Of a DNA stretch of 64,000 nucleotides, positions 12,301 to 19,674 are shown piece after piece (position 1 is the stretch's first letter; every line of letters begins with the position of its first letter). The notes under the pieces were generated by a model, which did no database searches, was not told the DNA's origin, and saw only the letters and a program-made list of their open reading frames with translations. The translations under genes and the position numbers were made by a program. This DNA is from Plectrocnemia conspersa (taxonomy: Eukaryota; Arthropoda; Insecta; Trichoptera; Polycentropodidae), in assembly GCA_009617715.1 (NCBI GenBank), contig VTFK01000024.1, positions 558,001 to 622,000 on the forward strand, in the 5' to 3' direction.

Positions 12301-13481
12301 TTACCCTTCACTTTTTATATATTTTTGAATTTCAACGTAAAGTTAAGTACTATCAATGTCGCCTATTAGAATTAAATAAATAAAAGCACGCTGCATGGTG
12401 CCGAATCACAATTGGGGAGATCGCTAAAGTAGTTATTATATTGAACGTTTTTAACAAAATAATTATGATTGAAATTTTGGACTTGAAAAAAGTAGTAGCA
12501 AAATTTGTTTTAAAACTATTGAAAATTTAACAAAAACAGAATCATAAGCAAATTGTTGATGAATCAAATGATAAATCATGGTGTATGGTTATAATATTAA
12601 AACAGAAGTCCAGTTGGTTGAAACGCCATAAAGAGCAATACTAAAATACTAAAAAAAGAACGGCAAGTTCAATCTGATGTTAAGGTTTTCTTCGATTATA
12701 ACGGTATAATCACCTACAGATTGTACGGCCCATAATAAGCATTATCTTGAAGATTCTTAATTTTAACGCCTTTTGCGTGGGATAATCCGAAAAAATAAGA
12801 TTTAAAAAATTTTGCATTGACTCAATAAATTTTTGGCCAAAAACAACACCGTCGTGTGCTGCAGCCACCTTGTTTCCTCCGTTAAAGCAGGCAAATACTT
12901 ATAAAATAGAAACGTTAACGCCCTTGATTGATTTATATCAGTGGTTGATAACCTTTGATGACCGTGGGGTGTATAAAATATTATACATTTGACAAACATT
13001 GTCCGGTCCAAGCTGGGAGCTAAAATAGTAAGGCTATGCAGAATATGATGGGTTTTAGTGGGTAAATTCTTATATGTATGTATGTATATCAGACAAATTT
13101 ATGATTAACGATTGATAATTACCTACAAAAAAGTCGGTAAAGCAATTTGTTAAATAGCAAAGGTCACAGTTATACATATGTATATACCCATTTATGTACA
13201 ACACGCAAATGTAATGCGCAATAATACAATGTACCTGTTGAATGTGTGTATAATACATTTTCTAGCTTAGGATCTAGGAAAATATCATCCATTACGAAAA
13301 TGAGATGAAAATAAAATTAGAGGACATTAAATGTTTCGCGTTTAAAGGGTACGCGAGGGATTTAACGATTACCTTTATTGGCGTGGGCGGTGTTCTCCCC
13401 AGGGCCCTTCGGCGCACAGCTCACCAGCGCAAGGGTCGAACAAATAACCCAAACCAGTCTATGGATTCTCATGGTGGCCAT
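8784..13481 (-). CDS. Secreted prohormone, probable neuropeptide precursor
   Basis: Exons 13373-13481, 10209-10388, 9570-9777 and 8784-9345 join with GT-AG sites in phases 1, 1 and 2 to give 352 residues. The start MATMRIHRLVWVICSTLALVSC is a clear signal peptide; a longer in-frame ATG at 13556 would hide it. After the signal there is no cysteine. Basic cleavage sites are RKKR 141-144, KR 162-163, KR 174-175, KK 199-200, RRKR 283-286, KR 299-300, KKR 305-307 and RR 348-349. Predicted products include AESSFRSNLSLGNSRVS, GIKYSTVNRM, the helix-like ETGMSSEDLLTLLSLWEAQ segment, and QWGSYGNKNYIS, whose N-terminal Gln could become pyroglutamate. No Gly-Lys/Arg amidation site is present. The layout fits insect prohormone/NVP-type precursors, but I cannot name the family. 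A secreted processed protein is well supported; hormone function is inferred. Confidence 0.78.
9570..9777 (-). CDS. Prohormone coding exon 3 (first cleavage sites)
   Basis: 208 nt, acceptor TTACAG, donor GTAAGT. It carries the RKKR and SKRG processing sites. Reading through the donor would stop almost at once, which supports the splice to 9345. Confidence 0.78.
10209..10388 (-). CDS. Prohormone coding exon 2 (acidic spacer)
   Basis: 180 nt between a TTTTAG acceptor and a GTGAGA donor, entering and leaving in phase 1. It encodes an acidic spacer (DIDALDEGRVDIQTT, NWDQAKDDTQSS) without dibasic sites. Confidence 0.75.
10985..11260 (-). mobile_element. SINE family copy (minus)
   Basis: Its left edge (the 3' end of the element) carries TCTTCCGTTGTAGCG and a matching CGCTACAACGG that can form a stem. 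It is followed by TTACAGCTTACAAGC and a GAGGTTAGGAAAATCTAAG block. The same ordered blocks occur at 57955-58400 and partly at 45340-45545. The tRNA-like head is too diverged to call in this copy. Confidence 0.55.
12460..12900 (+). mobile_element. Mariner transposase remnant (irritans-like)
   Basis: Broken frames spell successive mariner blocks: LKKVVAKFVLKLL (near 12483), a YNIKTEVQ-like piece, VKVFFDYNGII (near 12680-12710) and NKFLAKNNTVV (near 12828-12860). The order and spacing match irritans-type transposases. Stops and shifts make it inactive. It lies antisense to the host prohormone gene. Confidence 0.7.
13373..13481 (-). CDS. Prohormone coding exon 1 (signal peptide)
   Basis: 36 codons plus one base, ATG at 13481, donor GTAATC. 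It encodes the signal peptide and the start of the propeptide, APKGPGENTAHANK. The hydrophobic core LVWVICSTLALV ends at a plausible Ser-Cys-Ala cleavage region. Confidence 0.75.
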
Positions 13482-13760
13482 GGCGGCCGACTTGATCCTT
13501 CGGAATCCGTCCGTGGTCTGGGTTACAGGTTGCAAGAAGCGTTCCAGGGGAGGCAACTGTGTCTAGAAATAGACCCTGAAGCGAAAGAGGCTTCTATGGG
13601 AGAACGAGTCGCGTCTCTCTCAGGCGCATTGCTAATACCGCGGGTAGATAGGGACAGGCGAGCTTTGCGCCGTCGATACCGCACATGCGCAATTTTCCGA
13701 GAGGGTGTGAGGTATCGCAGGTGTGGGTTTTCATTGAGACATTGACGTCATTGTGGTGTG
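13482..13760 (-). promoter_or_regulatory. Prohormone 5' UTR and promoter region
   Basis: G+C-richer DNA directly upstream of the prohormone start in an AT-rich setting. It contains the CRE, and at 13681-13690 GCACATGCGC, one base from an NRF1-type palindrome. No TATA box is obvious. Confidence 0.4.
13743..13750. promoter_or_regulatory. CRE palindrome upstream of the prohormone
   Basis: A perfect TGACGTCA, the CREB/ATF site, 262 bases upstream of the prohormone ATG. A half-site TGACG follows at 13761, and TGTGGT, a Runx-type core, lies between. CREs are common in neuropeptide promoters; use here is inferred. Confidence 0.45.
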
Positions 13761-14355
13761 TGACGTTAAGCAAAGTGATGATATAATATTGTAAGAAAGC
13801 CATTCTATGTTGCGTAATACATAAAAAAATATAATTAAAACGCTATGGGCTTATATAAAAAAAAAACAAAATTATTGTTAAATTGTATATTCTATATCAT
13901 TATATAATATTAATAAAAAAATGTTTTAAATAAAAAATGCAATACCCATATATAGTATTTTTTTATACATAAATTGATAGTCATTAATTTAAATTGATAA
14001 AAATTGGGTCTATGTCATGTTGCTACAATAAATAATATAAATGAAACCAAGCAGCGCAATGAAACATTTTAGCATATTTAAAAAATGTACATTCCAAGCT
14101 TCACAAAAGTCTTGGAAATTGTATGTATATAGGTAGAGACAATAATTAAGTTTCATTGAAAAACAAAAATTTTTTCATTGAAAAAAAAACAGCGACATTC
14201 GCGTCAAATACTGCATATTTTTTTCTTTGCAAAATGCACAATACTGCATATTTTTGCTTCATAATTTTCCATTCCAAGCCAAAATTATAGTTTAATAGTT
14301 ATTGTTAAAAATGTTTTAATAGAAAAGAGATATCATATAAAATAATTCAGATAAC

Positions 14356-14692
14356 ATGACTAAAATAAAAGCAAAAGCTTTAAATGGAAAACAAATAATA
14401 AACCAACAGTACATTAACTTTGATAACGATTTAAAAGAGCTGGTATATAAAATCAATGGATAAAATAAAAAAGACAAAAATTCACACATAATAATTGGTG
14501 GAAATTTATGTATTAGATGAAAACATTATATCAAATAAAAAAAATCAAAACTTCATTAAAAATATTAAAGAGATTGTCAATTCAATACTTTTTTTAAAAA
14601 CACTGGGAGTTCCAAACACCTGCACCATTAGCTTAAGAGGTCATTTTAACGATAATTTTGAACAAATAAAAATATATATCAACCAGTCATGA
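14356..14692 (+). pseudogene. Two short open frames, unidentified
   Basis: A 34-codon frame starting MTKIKAKALNGKQ runs to a stop near 14461. A 65-codon frame follows at 14495-14692, starting MVEIYVLDENIISNKK and containing LGVPNTCTISLRGHFNDNF. The two may be parts of one decayed gene or transposon. I recognise no domain, and chance is possible in AT-rich DNA. Confidence 0.2.
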
Positions 14693-15179
14693 GAGTAAAG
14701 CCTAACAATGGAGTAAAGAGTTCGGTGCGAAATGATTGCGTTTTTTAATTGTTTTACGATTTACCGATACGTTAATCATTCGTAATCACCCATAAGTAAA
14801 AACTATCATTTTGTGTGAAAAGCATGAGTCGAAAGTCGCCAGGTGGAAGTTTTATTTAAGGCGTAAACATATTTAGTGAGTAGGACCAAGAAGCGATGCA
14901 ATTGGAACGAAAATTTTATTTAAGGCGTAAACATCCGTTCCAAAAGGATAATGATGTCGGAGACCAGGACTAAATCGAGAGCGATGCAATTGTCGTTCTC
15001 GTGACGACTAAGAGACCTGGTCATCTACATATACGAAAAAAATTTGCTTGCGAAACTTCTGATCCTGACCTCTATAAGGACATACCTCTATAAACCAAAA
15101 TTAAGGTAAAAAAAAATTTAAGAAATTCTCATATGATTCACTAGAGACTAATATGCCTAAAAAGTTACTGTATTGTTGT

Positions 15180-15510
15180 CAGGCGGCGTCATTAGGCCTT
15201 GCTTTTTTGAAAACGCAGAAGATCTAACTATACAAGTCAACGGTGAGCGCTATATGTTCATGATAACTAATTATCTGTGTCACAAAATCGAAGATATTTA
15301 TATGGAAGGTATGTGATTCCAACAAGACGATGCAACTTGTCACGTATCAAGTGTAACGTTAGATGTTTTGCGTGAAAAGTTCATAAGTCACGCTTTGGTG
15401 ACGTCAACAGGCCGCCAAGATCATGAGGTTTGACGTCGTTGGTTTTTTTGTAGGGTTACGTTACGGGTCGTGTCTAAGCTTACAGTAGCTAAAACCAACA
15501 TCCACAAAAT
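15180..15510 (+). mobile_element. Tc1/mariner-type transposase remnant
   Basis: Near 15310-15400 the frame reads FQQDDATCHVSSVTLDVLRE, the catalytic-Asp block of a Tc1/mariner-like transposase (QQDGATCHTA...LL type), followed by a shifted copy of the SCDLTPLDFFLWG region. A stop precedes FQQDD. It is a distinct subfamily from the other mariner pieces in the window. Confidence 0.6.
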
Positions 15511-16390
15511 TATACCCGCGAAATGTACGAAATGTACGAAAAAGTAATTGGCTGCTGCAAAAGCGGTTATTTAATTAGTATTATTTTTTTATAATTAATG
15601 AAAAACATCAAATGTTCGAATAACAAAAAAAAACCGAAGGTGTCATTAAATTTGTGTTTTTTTTTTAAAACGTTCGGAAAATGTAGTTGTATCATTAGTT
15701 TTCATATATAAATTTATGCATATAAAAAAATATTACCCTCGGGAATAGTCCCGAGATTATTTACTTGCAATCCCTAAATCTCGAGATTGCAATTAACTAA
15801 GGATTGGATGTCCTAGTGAAGAAGTATTTTTTAACAGTTTTACACTATTTGAGGGATAAAATTTCAGAATATTTTTTAATGATGAAGCGATAACCCACGA
15901 TCATCAATTTTGTAATTAATTTGTATAATATCCATTAGACGAGTCTTAAAACTAATGGATTTATTCTCTTATACACATTCAGGTAAAACTGCGTATTAGA
16001 GGCCGTTTGAAAGGAATATTGTAATATCATCTCTGATGAGAATTTTGTTTTTTGAAATTTTTGCTGTGCGTAATTTTCGTTTGGCAATAATCACTGAATC
16101 GCTTAATTCATAGCATTCTTTTGGCATTTACTATTGTAAAATCGAACATGCTAAAAAAGTGTTAATCTTCTAATTAAAAACATTTCTATAAAATTTTAAC
16201 GCCCCCTCTACCGTTCAACATTGCTGCTTTAGGAGCATTACATTTTATAAAGGTCAGAGTTCAAATTTGTTTGTTTTAAAATATATTCCTATACATTTTT
16301 TGTCCTTTTATTAAATATAATTTAAATTTAATAAATTACCATTTTAACCATATATATTAAAAAAATATTTTTCTTGTAACGATTTAATTT

Positions 16391-16421
16391 GAACGCGTTC
16401 GTGAACTAACGCGTTCACGAA
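16391..16421. promoter_or_regulatory. Palindromes in the PPIL4 promoter
   Basis: GAACGCGTTC (16391-16400) is a perfect 10-bp palindrome. TTCGTGAAC at 16398-16406 is a perfect inverted repeat of GTTCACGAA at 16413-16421, with a 6-base gap. They lie 70-100 bases upstream of the PPIL4 ATG in G+C-richer DNA. A factor-binding site is inferred. Confidence 0.35.
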
Positions 16422-16488
16422 TGGCCGTGTTCGCAAGCACGCGAACTCGTGGTTGACAGCTGTCGCCGGCTTCGGCGCGAGATCGACG

Positions 16489-17901
16489 ATGTCTGTCGTA
16501 ATAGAGACGACGCTCGGCGATCTGACTGTTGATTTGTTCGTCGAACACCGGCCGAGGACATGTCTCAACTTCCTGAAGCTTTGCAAGTTAAAATATTACA
16601 ACTACAACCTATTCCACATGATCCAGCAAGGTTTCATCGCCCAAACGGGAGATCCCACAGGAGAAGGCATCGGCGGTCAATCGGTATGGGGCGTTTTGGA
16701 GGGATCTTCAAAATCTTACTTTGGATGCGAAAAGATGCCTAAAATAAAACACACAGACCTCGGTTTACTCTCGATGGTGACGACGGATGAGGGAATGGTG
16801 GGCTCGCAGTTTTTCTTCACATTAGCTCCGGATTTGGACTCTTTAGACAGCAAACATTGCGTGATCGGACAAGTGATGGAAGGACATGATGTACTCTGTT
16901 TAATGAACGACGTTATATGTGACACTTCTAATAGGCCGTATCAAGATGTAAGAATCACTCACACGGTTATACTAGAAGATCCGTTCGACGATCCGAAAGG
17001 GCTAACAGAACCGTCAAGATCGCCATCTCCATCTGCAGAGCGATTAGCTGGTGGACGTATTGCTCCGGACGAAGAGATAGACGACATGAAAGGCAAATCG
17101 GAACATGAAATACAAGAGATGATCGACGAACGCGAAGCTAAAGCGCGAGCTACAATTTTAGAAATCGTCGGTGATTTACCCGACGCGGAAATGGCTCCGC
17201 CCGAAAATGTGTTGTTTGTATGTAAATTAAATCCAGTCACAAACGACGACGATTTAGAAATCATTTTCAGTCGTTTCGGTAAGATAAAATGCTGCGAAGT
17301 GATTCGCGATAAGAAATCTGGTGACTCTTTACAATATGCGTTTATCGAATTCGAAGATAAGAAGTCGTGCGAAGATGCATATTTTAAAATGGATAACGTT
17401 CTGATAGACGATCGAAGAATCCACGTTGACTTTTCGCAATCGGTGTCTAAGATCAAATGGAGGGGAAAAGGAAGAGGTGTTATTATATCGGACGATGCTC
17501 CAGATGACACTGGAAGAAAGATCGATACGAGAGATAACAATCATAGAAGGTTTGATAACCGACAAAGACAAAATAATAATGTACAGAGTAATCGTAATAA
17601 TGATAAGCAACATTATAGAAGAGATTATAATAAGAATACGAGGGACGAATCATTTTCATCTCAGGATAGACACAGAAATGGATCTTTTGATGATAGAAGA
17701 CGAAGAGATAAATCGCCTGATAATAGAAGAAGAGATAAATCACCCGATAATAGAAGAAGAGACAAATTGCCTGACAATAGAAGAAGAGATAATTCGCCCG
17801 ATAATAGAAGAAGAGATAAATCACATGATAATAGAAGAAAAGATAAATCGCCCAACAACAGAAGAAGAGATAGATCGCCTGGTGGTAAAAAAAAAAGATA
17901 A
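16489..17901 (+). CDS. PPIL4: PPIL4, cyclophilin-like plus RRM protein, to first stop
   Basis: PPIL4 is a nuclear protein linked to RNA processing and transcription. The ATG at 16489 gives MSVVIETTLGD, aligned with the family start; upstream codons are not conserved. Residues 1-165 are the cyclophilin-like domain (LNFLKLCKLKYYN, QTGDPTGEG, GSQFFFTLA). Residues about 240-320 are an RRM (NVLFVCKLNPVT, YAFIEFED, then the PPIL4 signature DDRRIHVDFSQSVSK). The catalytic Arg of active cyclophilins (FHRI) is Met here (FHMI) and the usual Trp is absent, as in other PPIL4 proteins, so isomerase activity is doubtful. The tail has 9-residue RRRDKSPDN repeats encoded by a 27-bp unit (17690-17880). The frame stops after 470 residues at TAA 17899-17901, right after ten A (17887-17896). 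The coding region has no intron. Confidence 0.95.
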   Translation: MSVVIETTLGDLTVDLFVEHRPRTCLNFLKLCKLKYYNYNLFHMIQQGFIAQTGDPTGEGIGGQSVWGVLEGSSKSYFGCEKMPKIKHTDLGLLSMVTTDEGMVGSQFFFTLAPDLDSLDSKHCVIGQVMEGHDVLCLMNDVICDTSNRPYQDVRITHTVILEDPFDDPKGLTEPSRSPSPSAERLAGGRIAPDEEIDDMKGKSEHEIQEMIDEREAKARATILEIVGDLPDAEMAPPENVLFVCKLNPVTNDDDLEIIFSRFGKIKCCEVIRDKKSGDSLQYAFIEFEDKKSCEDAYFKMDNVLIDDRRIHVDFSQSVSKIKWRGKGRGVIISDDAPDDTGRKIDTRDNNHRRFDNRQRQNNNVQSNRNNDKQHYRRDYNKNTRDESFSSQDRHRNGSFDDRRRRDKSPDNRRRDKSPDNRRRDKLPDNRRRDNSPDNRRRDKSHDNRRKDKSPNNRRRDRSPGGKKKR

Positions 17902-18598
17902 ATCGCCTGAAAATAGAAGAAGAGGCAAATCACCTGAAGATAAAAAGAGAGATAAATCTCCCGATAGGTCTAGAAATAGAGATCATAGGCGTAATACTCC
18001 AGAAAGGCATCATAATAACGATCGGTATAAACAGAGAGCTCCAGATACAAATAAAGATTCACATCGTCGCGAATCTAGAAATAAAACGCCAGATAAACCA
18101 CGAGATCTTAATTCTGATCGTAACAAGGAATCGAAGGAGAGCAGACGATCGATTGAAATTGGTTCAAAACGACCTGATGTTAAATTAAAGTACATTAAGA
18201 GTAAAAAAAGGAAACACGACTCTGATAGCGATACTAGTTCTGACGATAGTTTGCCGTCAAAAGGGAAAAAAAAGAATAAACAAAAGACAATCAATAAAAA
18301 AACTAAGAAAAATAAGAAGCGAGATAGTTCTTCGGAGAGTAGTTCTGATTCTGATACTGACGATTCTTCCGATAGCTCGTCGGATACAAAGAAGAAATTG
18401 AAGAAATTGGACAATAAAAAGGATAAGCGATCAAAGCAAAGTAAAAAAATCAGCGATTCTAGTAGTTCTTCGTCAGAAAGCAGTTCATCGTCGGACGATT
18501 CCAGTTCGGATTCGGATAGCGGGCACGATAAGAGGAAGAAGTACAAAAGTAAAAAGTCCGTTAGAGAAAAGTCTATTAAAAAGAAGAAGCGTTCATGA
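17897..18598 (+). CDS. PPIL4: PPIL4 C-terminal tail in the next frame
   Basis: Directly after the A10 run the neighbouring frame continues the same repeat style (DKSPENRRRGKSPEDKKRDK) and stays open for 233 codons to 18598. It ends in a Lys-rich and Ser/Asp-rich tail (SSSESSSDSDTDDSS) typical of nuclear RS-like proteins. One A fewer in the run would fuse it to the upstream frame and give 702 residues. This can mean a homopolymer sequencing error, slippage, or a genuine frameshift allele. The continuity of the motif argues that it is or recently was coding. Confidence 0.7.
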   Translation, partial: DKSPENRRRGKSPEDKKRDKSPDRSRNRDHRRNTPERHHNNDRYKQRAPDTNKDSHRRESRNKTPDKPRDLNSDRNKESKESRRSIEIGSKRPDVKLKYIKSKKRKHDSDSDTSSDDSLPSKGKKKNKQKTINKKTKKNKKRDSSSESSSDSDTDDSSDSSSDTKKKLKKLDNKKDKRSKQSKKISDSSSSSSESSSSSDDSSSDSDSGHDKRKKYKSKKSVREKSIKKKKRS

Positions 18599-18780
18599 AG
18601 ATATTTTGGATTATTAATTAATTATAAATTTACTATGAAAATCAACACATTTTTGACGCTAGCGAATTTGTATCATTTAAAAACTATTTGTCATAGATAA
18701 TGTTACGAACAAGATATATATCTTATTATATATTTATATAACATAATCAAGTGTTCCTAAATGCAATAACCATATACCTT

Positions 18781-18803
18781 AATAAACATATTTCCATAAT
18801 AAA
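18781..18803 (+). terminator. PPIL4: PPIL4 poly(A) signals
   Basis: AATAAA occurs at 18781-18786 and again at 18798-18803, about 180-200 bases after the downstream stop at 18598. This placement favours a transcript that covers the second-frame tail. Confidence 0.55.
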
Positions 18804-19289
18804 ATTTTATTTTGAAAATTAATGTAGTGTTTTTCTTCAATAAATAAATATTTTCAGAGTTGAATTTCTTTTTCTAGAATATTTTAAATTAGTTTGACGA
18901 CCTGGCGAGAGAGGGAATACTTTTTTAATTTTTATTTAGAGACATCTGTTGGCTGCACTGCTTACTGTCTCAATACGTTTACACCTGAAAATTATTAAAG
19001 ACCTTGAAAGAAATTGATCGTAAGCAGTTTACCGCCTCGTTAATTGATCGCATATAGCTAACAATTTATTGATCGCTAGCATATTTTACCATCTAGAAGT
19101 AATGAGATGTCTGGTCGAATCATTAAAAGTTATTATTTTTAAGTTTCTGCTGCCTTAACACTGATAAGTGAATTCTTTTTTCAGCATGTACATACATTAA
19201 CGTTACATGTATGTAAATACAGACATTAACAATAGAAAATCCATCGAATATAAGAAGAATACAAAAGCTCAGAAAATAATTTGATTCTC

Positions 19290-19674
19290 AACAATTACCA
19301 GAAAATAAAACGTCTTTCGATGTATTTTCATTACTTTTCGAAGTAGATGTTGAAAAAACTTGCCAAAAATTTAAATACAAGTGACTGTTTTACAATGCAA
19401 AACCGAATTTAAAAATAAATTTCAAAACATCGATCTTCTTGTTTCGAAAACATTATTTCCTATCAGGAAACTTACCATGCTAGGCAAAATAGTAAGTTTA
19501 TTTGGAAGTACTTACCTCAGCAAGCAGCTGTTTTTCAAAATGAAAATTATTAAAAACGAGCATCGAAGTCGCCATGGTAACGAAAGACTCAAAAATTGCA
19601 TACGAGTATCTTCGACACCAACGGATATTAAAAAAATTGTTGCTCAAAAACAATGCAGGTCAGCTAATTGATAT
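19290..19674 (+). mobile_element. hAT transposase dimerisation-domain remnant
   Basis: A 96-codon open stretch (19381-19671) reads FKNKFQNIDLLV, then MLGKIVSLFGSTYLSKQLFF and MKIIKNEHRSRHGNERLKNC, ending DIKKIVAQKQCRS. This matches the C-terminal hAT dimerisation region of ZBED/GTF2IRD2-like transposases (SLFGSTYVCE..., KSKHRSRL, I..LV..KQ). The preceding 90 bases extend it in broken frames. The usual YVCEQTF is changed to YLSKQLF. Confidence 0.65.

Larger units (their letters stand above)
10389..13372 (-). other. Prohormone intron 1 with SINE and mariner remnants
   Basis: A 3-kb AT-rich intron. It holds a SINE copy near 10985-11260 and a mariner remnant near 12460-12900. A GC-richer stretch at 11990-12200 contains GGCACCACCGCCG and similar but no domain that I recognise. 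Confidence 0.7.
13804..16388. other. Intergenic between divergent prohormone and PPIL4 genes
   Basis: Mostly AT-rich. It includes a mariner remnant (15180-15510) and small frames at 14356-14692. At 14845-14935 TTTTATTTAAGGCGTAAACAT occurs twice, 63 bases apart, with GCGATGCAATTG also twice nearby, a small local duplication. Confidence 0.5.

Noticed and set aside
12939..12970. CAGTGGTTGATAACC, resembling a hAT end
   Set aside because: No partner end or target duplication found; similar CAGTGG motifs occur at several places by chance.
13305..13745. 146-codon plus-strand frame opposite prohormone exon 1
   Set aside because: Antisense shadow in G+C-richer DNA with no domain or splice support.
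16959..18546. Long minus-strand frames opposite PPIL4 (Leu/Ser/Tyr-rich)
   Set aside because: They are antisense readings of the RS-like repeats and Ser/Asp tail.
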